A stretch of DNA of 64,000 bases, taken from assembly GCA_944320795.1 (NCBI GenBank), contig CALUIU010000011.1:1-64000 (forward strand). The letters are read 5' to 3'. Under the pieces are notes generated by a model, which worked only from the letters and a program-made list of their open reading frames with translations, was not told the DNA's origin and ran no database searches. Both the position numbers and the translations under genes were made by a program. Source of the stretch: Candidatus Paraprevotella stercoravium. Lineage in GTDB: Bacteria; Bacteroidota; Bacteroidia; Bacteroidales; Bacteroidaceae. Of the stretch, positions 28,099-37,400 are shown one piece after another (position 1 is the first letter of the stretch; every line of letters starts with the position of its first letter).

Positions 28099-29202
28099 TT
28101 AGAGGGTTATTCCAAATACGACGCACACGGTCATGATCAGCAGGATCAGCAAAGACAGCGGCATCAGGTATTTCCATTCCAGAGTAAGCACCTGGTCGAT
28201 ACGCAGACGGGGGAAGGTCCAGCGGATCCACATGAGCAGGAATACCACCAGGAAGGTCTTACCCACAAACCAGATGACACCCGGGATATAGTCCATCACG
28301 GCATTGAAACCGTCCAGTCCGGGGAAGTGAAGCGGCATCCATCCGCCCAGGAACAGGGTTACGGCAATACCGCTGGTGATGAACAGGTTCAGGTACTCGG
28401 CCAGATAGAAGAATCCGAAGTGCATACCGGAATACTCGGTATGGTATCCGGCTGTCAACTCCTGCTCGGCCTCGGCCAGGTCGAACGGGCCACGGTTGGC
28501 CTCGGCGTTACCGGCAATCAGATAGACGATAAATGCGGCAACCGCCGGCAGATGTCCCTGGAAGATGTTCCACATGCGGTCCTGACTCATCACAATGTCC
28601 TGGATATCCATCGTACCGCTGAGCAGCACCATGGTCAGTACGGTCAGACCGATAGACAACTCATAACTGATGATCATCGCACCGCTTCGCACGGCTCCGA
28701 TGATGGTGTACTTGCTGTTACTACTCCATCCGGCCAGCAGGATACCGAGCACTCCGATAGAAGAGGCTGCCAGCACGAAGAAGATTCCGATGTTCATGCG
28801 CAGAATCTCGGCACCCTTGTTCCAAGGCAGACACGAAAAGGTAAAGATAGAGGCCAGAATCACCAGGAAAGGAGCCAGGTTATAAAGAAAACGGTCGGAA
28901 CCTTTCAAGGAAATGATTTCCTTAGTCAGGATCTTGAGCACATCGGCCGGAACCTGCAACAGACCGCCTTTTCCACCGACACGGTTCGGACCGATACGGC
29001 ACTGGAAACGGGCGCAGACCTTGCGCTCCATATAAATCAGGATAATGGCCAGCACGGCATAAAGCACGATGATGAGCAGTCCCACAGCCAATCCCTCCAA
29101 CAGGATGGCCAGCCACTGGGGCATCACGCCGAGCAGGGCTTCATGGATAGCCATGTTGAGATCCTGTATGTTGTAATAGTCTAAAAACGAATTATTGTTC
29201 AT
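28099..29202 (-). CDS. nuoH: NADH-quinone oxidoreductase subunit H
   Basis: A 367-residue membrane subunit forming part of the quinone site. [20 protein letters not shown] and [18 protein letters not shown] are the conserved loops. About eight transmembrane helices, normal length. Located 18 bp after the nuoCD gene. Confidence 0.96.
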   Translation of the reverse strand: MNNNSFLDYYNIQDLNMAIHEALLGVMPQWLAILLEGLAVGLLIIVLYAVLAIILIYMERKVCARFQCRIGPNRVGGKGGLLQVPADVLKILTKEIISLKGSDRFLYNLAPFLVILASIFTFSCLPWNKGAEILRMNIGIFFVLAASSIGVLGILLAGWSSNSKYTIIGAVRSGAMIISYELSIGLTVLTMVLLSGTMDIQDIVMSQDRMWNIFQGHLPAVAAFIVYLIAGNAEANRGPFDLAEAEQELTAGYHTEYSGMHFGFFYLAEYLNLFITSGIAVTLFLGGWMPLHFPGLDGFNAVMDYIPGVIWFVGKTFLVVFLLMWIRWTFPRLRIDQVLTLEWKYLMPLSLLILLIMTVCVVFGITL

Positions 29203-29220
29203 AACGTTCGGTTTTTTTTG

Positions 29221-30840
29221 TTATCTGTCAATATCAGGGATTACAAAGTCCATGGTTCCGCCGATGGCTATCAAGTCGGCAATCTTGTTGCCGCGACAGG
29301 CGGTGTCCATGGCATGTACCAGTGGCAGACCGGTAGAACGGTAATGCAGACGGTAAGGTGTCTTGTCACCATGACTTTCGAGCATCACGCCAAACTCGCC
29401 ACGACTGGTCTCGACCGATGCCGAGAAGTTGCCTTCAGGCAGTTTGATAATCGGTTTGGTCTTGAGGCGTGTCTCTCCTTCCGGGATATTGTCGATGAGC
29501 TGCTCGATGATGTGGCAGGACTCCATGATTTCGTCCATACGTACCATATAGCGGGCAAAACTGTCGCCCTCGGTATAGAGCACTTCCTTAAAGTCCACTT
29601 CGCCGTAAAGGGCATACGGATGATGCTTGCGCACATCATTGGCCCATCCGGCGGCACGACCGGTTCCTCCAGTAGCTCCCAGCGAAATGGCCTGCTCGCG
29701 GGTAAGGATACCCACTCCCTTCAGACGGGTTGTAGCAATCACATTGCCGGTGAAGATATTGTGATAATCCTGGATAACGGAACGCAAATGCTTGATAAAC
29801 TCCTTTACCTTCTGCTGGAAGGTGGGATGAATGTCAGCCTGCACACCGCCGATGACGTTGTAGTTCTGAATCAGACGTCCTCCGGTGGTTTCCTCAAAAA
29901 TGTCGAGAATCATCTCTCTTTCACGGAATCCGTAGAAGAAAGGAGTCAGTCCGCCCATGTCCATCACCAGACAGGAGTAGAACAACAGGTGTGAATCGAT
30001 ACGCTGCAGCTCGTCCATGATGGTACGGATGTACTGCACACGGCGGCTCACTTCCAGTCCCATGGCCTGCTCGATACACATGCACAGCGCATGGCGGTTC
30101 TGGTGGGCACTCAGGTAATCCAGACGATCGGTCAGCGCCAGTGTCTGCGGATAAGTCAGACTCTCGTTCATCTTCTCGATGCCACGGTGAATATATCCCA
30201 GAATCGGATCGATGCGGCTGATGGTTTCACCGTCGAGCGAGGTACGCATTCGGAGCACACCGTGGGTTGACGGATGCTGTGGACCGATGTTCACCACAAA
30301 GTCTTTCTGGTCAAACAGGATGTTGCGGTGTCCCTCTACCGTGCCGTCGGGCTTGAGGTAATATTCCACGGTGTCGTCGGCGTTCTCCTCGTTCTCCATG
30401 TTCAGCGGGTTGGAGTCCATGTCGTAATCCTTACGCAAGGGATAGCCTTTCCAATCCTCGCGCAGGAAGATGCGGCGCATGTCGGGATTACCGATAAAGC
30501 GGATGCCGAAGAAGTCGTAGATCTCACGTTCCTTGATCTCTGCGGTGCGCCACAAGTGGCATACACTGGGCAACCAGGCCTCGTCCCGGTCATGGGCAAT
30601 GGTTTTCAACACCACGCGGCCATAAGTCTTGCTGCTCTCCAGATAATAAAGCGCGCCGAGTCCCTCGCTCCAGTCCATTCCCACAATGTCACGCAGATAG
30701 TCCATCGGCTCCTGCTCGTCCTTACGGAGTGCCTCGGCCACTGCCGCCAGACGATCGGAAGGCACCGTCACGATGGTGTCGCCCGAAGTGCTGACCTGCG
30801 CCTCGGGACAAATCTTCTGTATTTTTTCTATAACTGTCAT
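29221..30840 (-). CDS. nuoCD: Fused NADH-quinone oxidoreductase subunit C/D
   Basis: A 539-residue fusion. Residues about 1-150 form the NuoC (30 kDa) domain, ending near REDWKGYPLRKDYDM; residues about 180-539 form the NuoD (49 kDa) domain with VNIGPQHPSTHGVLR and DRLDYLSAHQNRHAL. The C/D fusion is seen in several lineages, including Bacteroidetes and enterobacteria. It forms the quinone-reducing module with NuoB and NuoI. Located 6 bp after nuoB. Confidence 0.95.
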   Translation of the reverse strand: MTVIEKIQKICPEAQVSTSGDTIVTVPSDRLAAVAEALRKDEQEPMDYLRDIVGMDWSEGLGALYYLESSKTYGRVVLKTIAHDRDEAWLPSVCHLWRTAEIKEREIYDFFGIRFIGNPDMRRIFLREDWKGYPLRKDYDMDSNPLNMENEENADDTVEYYLKPDGTVEGHRNILFDQKDFVVNIGPQHPSTHGVLRMRTSLDGETISRIDPILGYIHRGIEKMNESLTYPQTLALTDRLDYLSAHQNRHALCMCIEQAMGLEVSRRVQYIRTIMDELQRIDSHLLFYSCLVMDMGGLTPFFYGFREREMILDIFEETTGGRLIQNYNVIGGVQADIHPTFQQKVKEFIKHLRSVIQDYHNIFTGNVIATTRLKGVGILTREQAISLGATGGTGRAAGWANDVRKHHPYALYGEVDFKEVLYTEGDSFARYMVRMDEIMESCHIIEQLIDNIPEGETRLKTKPIIKLPEGNFSASVETSRGEFGVMLESHGDKTPYRLHYRSTGLPLVHAMDTACRGNKIADLIAIGGTMDFVIPDIDR

Positions 30841-30846
30841 CTTGTC

Positions 30847-31449
30847 TTAGTCGTTTGAATCCATATCCTTAGGCTTCTTTTCCTGACGGTTCACGCCGCC
30901 CAGGAACTTCTGCACCTTGATTTTACGCTGCAACTGCATCATGCCGTAGTAGAAAGCTTCGGGGCGCGGAGGGCATCCCGGAATATACACATCCACCGGC
31001 ACAATCTGGTCGATACCGTTCACCACATGATAGGATTTGCGGAACGGACCGCCGCTGATGGTACAGCCGCCCACAGCCACCACATATTTCGGCTCGGCCA
31101 TCTGGTCATACAAACGGCGAAGCACCGGTGCCATCTTATAGGTAATGGTTCCGAGCACCATAATCATATCCGCCTGACGGGGAGAGTTACGGGTCACCTC
31201 AAAGCCAAACCGGGCCATGTCATAGCGTGCGGCTCCCAGAGCCATAAACTCGATGGCGCAACAGCTCGTTCCGAAGGTAAGTGACCACAGCGAATTGCTC
31301 CGGCCCCAGTTGATCAGATCGTCTACCGAACCGAGAATGATGCCGGCTCCGTCGCGATTCAGGTCGCGCACCATCTGTTCCAGATAATCATTGTTCTTGA
31401 ACTCGTCATACTGCATGGAGCGTATGGCCGTCTTTTTCTTTACTTCCAT
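30847..31449 (-). CDS. nuoB: NADH-quinone oxidoreductase subunit B (cluster N2)
   Basis: A 200-residue subunit. I choose the ATG at 31449 ([12 protein letters not shown]), overlapping the nuoA stop by 10 bp; the longer frame has only a TTG start. Cluster N2 ligands are the tandem C63-C64 in [10 protein letters not shown] plus the cysteines in [11 protein letters not shown] and IPGCPPRPE. It hands electrons to quinone. Confidence 0.95.
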   Translation of the reverse strand: MEVKKKTAIRSMQYDEFKNNDYLEQMVRDLNRDGAGIILGSVDDLINWGRSNSLWSLTFGTSCCAIEFMALGAARYDMARFGFEVTRNSPRQADMIMVLGTITYKMAPVLRRLYDQMAEPKYVVAVGGCTISGGPFRKSYHVVNGIDQIVPVDVYIPGCPPRPEAFYYGMMQLQRKIKVQKFLGGVNRQEKKPKDMDSND

Positions 31450-31790
31450 TCCAACGCTCCTTTCCGCCAAGCATATGCCAAGCCTAAAATCAACACTAAT
31501 AGGAAGAAAGCGATACTGATCAGTCCGTATGCACCTACTTCCTGAACCACAACGGCCCAGGGAAACAGAAACACGGTCTCAATGTCGAACATCAGAAACA
31601 GAATGGCAAAGAGATAATAGCCCACACGGAACTGTACCCACGAACGCCCACGCGTAGGGATACCGCACTCGTATGGCTCCGCTTTCTGTTTGTTGTACGA
31701 CTTCGGACCAATCAGATTGGCCACGGTCATGGCCAGCACAACCAAAGCAACAGCCGTGAGAATCACGACAATCAAAAAAGTAAAAAACAT
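31440..31790 (-). CDS. nuoA: NADH-quinone oxidoreductase subunit A
   Basis: A 116-residue subunit with three transmembrane segments. [20 protein letters not shown] and [17 protein letters not shown] are the typical conserved loop and helix. It is the first nuo gene; no nuoE, nuoF or nuoG occurs upstream, downstream or within the operon. Confidence 0.95.
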   Translation of the reverse strand: MFFTFLIVVILTAVALVVLAMTVANLIGPKSYNKQKAEPYECGIPTRGRSWVQFRVGYYLFAILFLMFDIETVFLFPWAVVVQEVGAYGLISIAFFLLVLILGLAYAWRKGALEWK

Positions 31791-31886
31791 AAAAATAAGA
31801 TTTTATTGATATACAAAACATCTTATTCCGGCGTAACTACAGAATTACGACGGAAGTACTCCTGAAAAAATAAACGCTGAAAACAA

Positions 31887-32288
31887 TCAAATCAGGATTT
31901 TTCTTAACGTATATACATAATAGTCCACCACCCGGTCACAGAGCGGAGGTTCATAAAGGCGGAAAAGATTCTCTTTCCGATCCGAAATAAAATGATGATT
32001 CTGTAAGGAGGTTGAAAAGAACTTGCCAGCTTTCCAGTCTTTACACTGACTGACATTCCATACTGCTGAAGACGCCGGCTGAGCATAATTATTGGCAAGA
32101 ATATGGCGGATGCCTTTCTCATAATCAGAAAGGGGTGCCGACCAGGATGTCTGTTCACGCTCGGGTTTATTGAAACGGACTACTGCTTCCTGGCGTTCCG
32201 GATTCTCCGGAACGTAACTCATATAGCCTGATACCTGAAGTAGGAGGAACAACATGAGCGCCATCATTGCAGTAAACCATTTGCCCAT
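31887..32288 (-). CDS. Small membrane-anchored protein of unknown function before nuoA
   Basis: A 133-residue protein starting at the ATG 32286-32288 (a GTG two codons upstream is possible). One N-terminal hydrophobic segment (about 4-22) suggests an anchor or signal peptide; the rest is a soluble domain with two cysteines and no known motif. It precedes nuoA by 96 bp in the same direction, and the nearest clear promoter is upstream of it, so it may be co-transcribed with the nuo genes. I do not recognise the family. Confidence 0.75.
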   Translation of the reverse strand: MGKWFTAMMALMLFLLLQVSGYMSYVPENPERQEAVVRFNKPEREQTSWSAPLSDYEKGIRHILANNYAQPASSAVWNVSQCKDWKAGKFFSTSLQNHHFISDRKENLFRLYEPPLCDRVVDYYVYTLRKILI

Positions 32289-32316
32289 CAGCACTCGCCA
32301 TTTTCTAAAAACTCTG

Positions 32317-32324
32317 CAAAGATA
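32317..32324 (-). promoter_or_regulatory. Promoter -7 box, possibly for the nuo operon
   Basis: On the minus strand this reads TATCTTTG, a perfect TAnnTTTG, about 28 bp before the ATG at 32288. No comparably good -7 box was seen in the gap between that gene and nuoA (31791-31886). Confidence 0.5.
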
Positions 32325-32426
32325 GTGATTTTTTTTAAAAGCGTACCGCTTTCATTTGGTGGAATTCAGAAATACAAGATGTGGAATTCAAACATGACAT
32401 CTGTCTGAAGCCCCAAAATACAAAAA

Positions 32427-32458
32427 TTCCGGCTGTTCTTTTTTCAGAACGGCCGGAA
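32427..32458 (-). terminator. Intrinsic terminator
   Basis: TTCCGGCTGTTCT (32427-32439) pairs with AGAACGGCCGGAA (32446-32458) with one wobble, 23 bp after the stop of the membrane protein gene; a T-run follows on the minus strand. Confidence 0.8.
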
Positions 32459-32481
32459 ATAAAAAACTTATATATAAATCA

Positions 32482-33354
32482 TCAGTCTTTATCAACGCCA
32501 AAGAAAATACCTCTCCAGCCCTGATAAACCAAAACAAGTCCTACCAAAGAAATGAAAGCAGATACTGTTGTTCCCAATAAAGGAATAATACTGATAATCG
32601 TTCCCACTAGCAGAATAATCATACTCGTACGCAACCGTCCTGCACCGATGCGTCCTTCCTCACCTACTGCAGCGGAGCGCTTCATAGCTCCGTAGCCGAT
32701 AAACTCTAAAATAAAGGCAATAATTAAAAGAATACCGGCAACAATTGATCCCAATAAAGGAATCCATCCGAAAATAATGGCGATCAGATTCAAGATCAAT
32801 GCTGTTTTAAGTCGTGATATAGCCACTGTTCCTTCGGCATCCATTACCAAACGCAATTTTCCCAAACCAATCCAAAACATAATGACTCCTACAAAAGCAA
32901 GAATGCCATGGACGAAAGAATCACCGATGCCATCATAAAGACGCAATAAGATGGAAAGCAAAATAATATAAGCACCTTGGGTTCCGATATTATTCCAATT
33001 CATCTGCAAACATCCCTTACCCATGAAAAAAGCTATCATCAAAAGTACAATACTGATAATATCACTCCAAATTGGCATATCCATAAAAAGGGACAATACA
33101 GCCAAAACTAATCCTATTCCCACCACAGCCAGATAAGGACGAGACAAAGATTTGTCTGCAGTATAGAAGGTATACAAAGCCATTCCGCTTCCTACAATAC
33201 CAATGATATGACAAAGCAAAACCGGAATATCCAAAGATGGCACCTCAAAGAACGAACTGACCAATGACGTCATATCCGGAATTAAAGCACAAGACAACAG
33301 CAACAAAGAGAACTGCATCTGCAAAAACATCTGTTTTTTCTTTCTGTCTTCCAT
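32482..33354 (-). CDS. Polytopic membrane protein of unknown function
   Basis: A 290-residue protein that is almost entirely hydrophobic helices, about eight to nine. Two C-terminal segments are similar to each other (IIFGWIPLLGSIVAGILLI and GTIISIIPLLGTTVSAFISL), which suggests an internal duplication. No catalytic or transport signature is visible. Monocistronic, with its own terminator. The 318-bp gap upstream is AT-rich and holds only the mgsA promoter. Confidence 0.8.
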   Translation of the reverse strand: MEDRKKKQMFLQMQFSLLLLSCALIPDMTSLVSSFFEVPSLDIPVLLCHIIGIVGSGMALYTFYTADKSLSRPYLAVVGIGLVLAVLSLFMDMPIWSDIISIVLLMIAFFMGKGCLQMNWNNIGTQGAYIILLSILLRLYDGIGDSFVHGILAFVGVIMFWIGLGKLRLVMDAEGTVAISRLKTALILNLIAIIFGWIPLLGSIVAGILLIIAFILEFIGYGAMKRSAAVGEEGRIGAGRLRTSMIILLVGTIISIIPLLGTTVSAFISLVGLVLVYQGWRGIFFGVDKD

Positions 33355-33599
33355 AACTCAAAAAATTAAATGATACAAAAAGCAATTCTGTTACATTTCT
33401 ATAACTCAAATTGCAACTATAAAACGCTATAATCTCTTATCATTTGCAAAAATATAAAAAACAATATAAAATCAAAAAAATCTAAAATATCTCTGTAAAT
33501 AAATCTTATTTCTGACACACCTCCTTCATATCCCCCAAAATGAAGCATGCCCAAAAACACTTTTAACAATAAATAAACACAGGTATCAGAGAAAAAGAT

Positions 33600-33607
33600 T
33601 ATCTTTG
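33600..33607 (+). promoter_or_regulatory. Promoter -7 box of mgsA
   Basis: TATCTTTG matches TAnnTTTG, 66 bp upstream of the mgsA ATG. No obvious -33 element. Confidence 0.45.
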
Positions 33608-33672
33608 TTATAAGGGTGGAAATAACTATTATATCCACTCCATGTTCAAATAATCTTAATTAATAACTTTAT

Positions 33673-34197
33673 ATGGAAAAAATAGTCAGGAAAATAGGCT
33701 TAGTGGCACACGATGCCATGAAGGCAGACATGATCGAATGGGTTCTCTGGAACTCGGAAATCCTTATCGGTCATAAATTTTATTGTACCGGAACTACCGG
33801 AACACTTATCAAAAAAGCTCTCGAAGAAAAGCATCCCGACATAGAATGGGACATCACCCTGCTCAAATCAGGTCCGTTAGGCGGTGACCAGCAGATCGGT
33901 TCCCGCATTGTAGACGGAGAAATAGATTACCTGTTCTTCTTTACCGATCCAATGACCCTGCAGCCACATGACACCGATGTCAAGGCACTGACCCGACTGG
34001 CTGGAGTGGAGAACATCGTATTCTGCTGCAACCGTTCTACGGCCGACCACATCATCACCAGTCCGCTATTCACGGATCCTACTTACGAACGGATACGCCC
34101 GGACTACTCTTCTTACAGCAACCGATTCCAAAACAAGCCGGATATCGTAAGCCATGCCGTAGAGAAGGTAAAGAGCAGAAGAAAACGCAAAAAATAA
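33673..34197 (+). CDS. mgsA: Methylglyoxal synthase
   Basis: A 174-residue enzyme converting dihydroxyacetone phosphate to methylglyoxal and phosphate, a bypass of lower glycolysis that relieves sugar-phosphate stress. Conserved residues: H13 in VAHDAMKADM, the catalytic Asp D72 in GPLGGDQQIG, H99 in LQPHDTDVKAL, and the phosphate-binding TGTTGT. It has a basic C-terminal tail (KVKSRRKRKK), slightly longer than the E. coli enzyme. Monocistronic. Confidence 0.95.
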   Translation: MEKIVRKIGLVAHDAMKADMIEWVLWNSEILIGHKFYCTGTTGTLIKKALEEKHPDIEWDITLLKSGPLGGDQQIGSRIVDGEIDYLFFFTDPMTLQPHDTDVKALTRLAGVENIVFCCNRSTADHIITSPLFTDPTYERIRPDYSSYSNRFQNKPDIVSHAVEKVKSRRKRKK

Positions 34198-34221
34198 ACA
34201 AGCACACATACATGTACGAGA

Positions 34222-34255
34222 AAGTCCCGATGATTTCAGAAAGTCATCGGGACTT
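34222..34255 (+). terminator. Terminator-like hairpin after mgsA
   Basis: AAGTCCCGATGA (34222-34233) pairs perfectly with TCATCGGGACTT (34244-34255), 25 bp after the mgsA stop. The U-run is weak. Confidence 0.65.
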
Positions 34256-34440
34256 GTAATAAGATACCCTAAAAGTTTTGCATTCAACTTTAGGGTACAC
34301 TCCAGATTCCACTACAATAACGGAATTAACATCAAAAATATTCTTTAATATAGAAAACGTAGATTCAAAGAATAAGGCAGACAGGATTTCATCCATAGTT
34401 GAAAAAGTAGAGAAAAAGTACATATGCTTATAAAAAAGAA

Positions 34441-34461
34441 AGCAGCCCTCATTGGGCTGCT
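34441..34461. terminator. Bidirectional terminator after the GH31 gene
   Basis: AGCAGCCC (34441-34448), a 5-nt loop and GGGCTGCT (34454-34461), flanked by an A-run on the left and TTTTC on the right. It lies 24 bp past the GH31 stop. The remaining 34256-34440 shows no gene. Confidence 0.85.
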
Positions 34462-34484
34462 TTTCTTATTGATGATATATCAAC

Positions 34485-37400
34485 TTAGAACTTCAAGCTA
34501 TTCATATACTTGTCTACGATCATACCATCGATAGCTTTCATGTTAATAGTTACCTTCTTCTTGGCCTTGAACTTAACCACCATCAGCTCACCGTCTTCCA
34601 GATATGGTTTCTCGCCGAGATTGACGAAGGTTGGATATACAGCCTTCTGACGGTTGGTATGCAAACGGTCATAAGTAAGATTCTTCATCTCCTTCATACC
34701 CTTAGCGTCTACACCTACGTACTCCAGCTCATCGGTGCTATATGGCAAAGCAAAGCTCAATGCGTTGACAGACTTCAAGCCTTCTCCCTTCACAATGAAC
34801 AGAACTTCCTCGCCGGCATTGTACATCTTCTTTGATGGAGTAACGGTTACCTTTCCGGCAATCGGATCCACCTTACGGCTGCTTACTCCGGTTTCAAGTT
34901 TGATACCTACTGCCGAGATATCGAAGGCATCGATCAGGTTATTGCGATTCAGGTCACCGATGCTTACATAGTCGAAGTCACCGTCACCCTTACGCAGACC
35001 GGTATAGTTCATATATGAAGTCAAGTCATTCTCGTCTACTTTGTTGTCACGGTTGATATCTCCCGGAAGTAAGCTGTCTGTGTTTGGCACACGGAATACA
35101 TACATTTCCAGACCAGAACCGAAGTTACCTACGGCCTTAGTGATAGACAGCTTGATATAGCGTGCAGTCGGCTTGTCCTTGAAGTCGAACACGTGAGTGC
35201 CACCGGCTTCCCACTGGACCTTTCCAGCCTCAACCCAGTTCACCTTATCCATACTGTAATAAACGGTACCTTCCTGCAAGCATCCGTTTCCACCATCCGG
35301 ACGAGACATGTACTGGAACTTGTCGAGCTGGTTAATGCTGTTCAGGTCAATCAACATATCGAACGGTACAGCTTCGCCCTTACCCCACTTACTGTGCCAG
35401 CCGGCGCTCTCGTCAAAGTCAAACAATTTGTTGACATCCTGACCGCCCTGGTTTTCGCAAGTAGTCTCGGCAGTGATGCCCTTGATCGCGAATTCCAGCG
35501 GATTAGATTTTGTAGTAGCCTCAACGGTTGTCCAGTCAGACTTTCCGTCTTTGTTCACTGCGCGCACCTTGAAGCTGTAAGCAGTTTCCGGGATCAGATC
35601 CTCAAACAACAGCTTCGTATCCTTAATCGTAGAATACAACATGCCATTGAATTCGATTTCATAATAGTCGGCATTGGCCACCTTCTCCCAACTTGGAGTC
35701 AGTGTATAAGCCTGAGTATTCTCTTCAGTAATCTGAGCCTTTGGAGCAGTCAGAGCACCGGTCTGAGACAACAGTTTGTTTGTAGTATCAAATACATAAC
35801 CCTTGATCTCCAGAGTGGCAGCATTGGCAGTAACATCAGTTTCGGCCAGTTTCACATGCAATACCGGATTCTTGATGACCTTCTGGGCTGCAAACTCAGA
35901 ACCCTTGTTGGCAAACTGATTCATATTCGGCTCTGCTTCGTAGAAGTATACGTTCTCTCCCTTGTTGAACTCGTCCAAAGAAGAAACTTCGGTCAGCTTT
36001 ACACCCTTCTTACCTAACTTCGCAGAAACTTTCTCAGGCTGAGCGGTTACATTCACACGGAACACAGTAACCTTGTTCTTCTCCATGCCGTCGAAGCTTC
36101 CCTGAGTAGGCTCAACGGTAACGACAACCTTACCGTCTTTTTCCTCAGAAACAATCTTGGTGGTTGCGCTCTTGCCAAACTTATACTGCTCAGTGATACC
36201 GTCGTCATCATATTCGGTGAAGGTAGTAGTTCCACATGGATACAGGTCATAGATACGCAGTTTCTTGTCAATCTGATTTGGATTGTTGTTCGGCGCAGTC
36301 ATCGGAATAATGGCTCCCATCTTGATGAACAACGGCAATTTCCAGATCGGTGCATCAAAGTTATTGATGATAGTGTTACCTTCGTAAACATCACCGGTGA
36401 AATAATCCACCCACTTGCCTTCCGGCAGATAAATACCGTTGCGCACATCGTTGCCCTTGTCGTCTGAAGCTGTGTTCTGATAAACAGGAGCTACGAGCAC
36501 TGACGGACCATACAGGAACTGATAACGGGTAGCTGTTCCCAAAGTATAGTCGTTCGGGTAATCCAGGAACATCGCACGGTTGACAGGCTTACCGTCGATA
36601 GCCTCTTCGGCAATACTATAAGTATAAGGCATGAACTCTGACTTCATCTTCAAATACCAGCGATTGATAGATTCTGCCGGCTCGCCCAGAATGTGCGGAT
36701 ACTTAGGATTAGATCCCCATCCGTCCATGTTCAGCTGCATGGTAGTAAAGGTCTTCCACTGGAAGTCGCGGATATTTACCGGCAAGTTCTTTCCACCGAA
36801 GATACCGTCCATATCAGAACAGATATTCGGCTGGCCTGACAAACCGGAACCGATATAAGTCGGGATATGGAAACGGATGTATTCCCATTCACCACCGGTC
36901 TGGTCACCGGTCCAGATACCGGCATAACGCTGTGTTCCAGCCCAACCGCCAAGTGAGATAATAAACGGACGGGCATTGTTTCCATAGTAAGGCATGATAT
37001 GGCCTACATCAGCCACACCATTCAGACCGAATGAATATCCGGCTCCCACCCAGGCTACGTCGGTTTTCAGCACACGCACACCGGCATCGCGCACTTCTTT
37101 CACAATATCACGCTGCAACAGAGCACTGGTTCCCTCCTTCGGGTGCAGGTCAGACTGAGTCCACAAACCGATCTCCACTCCTTTTGAACGGGCATAGTCA
37201 CCAAACTCTTTCAGATTCTGAATATTACCGTCCAAAGTTTCAGTCTGTCCGTATCCGGCTCCGTAACCGTCGTTCGGAAGGACCCATCCCAAAGGCATAT
37301 CATGCGCATTGTAACGGTCGATTACCGCACGCGCTGAGAACTGGTAGTTGTTCTTCTCACCGTTCAAAGACTCCTTAATACCACCATTATCGGTTTGGCT

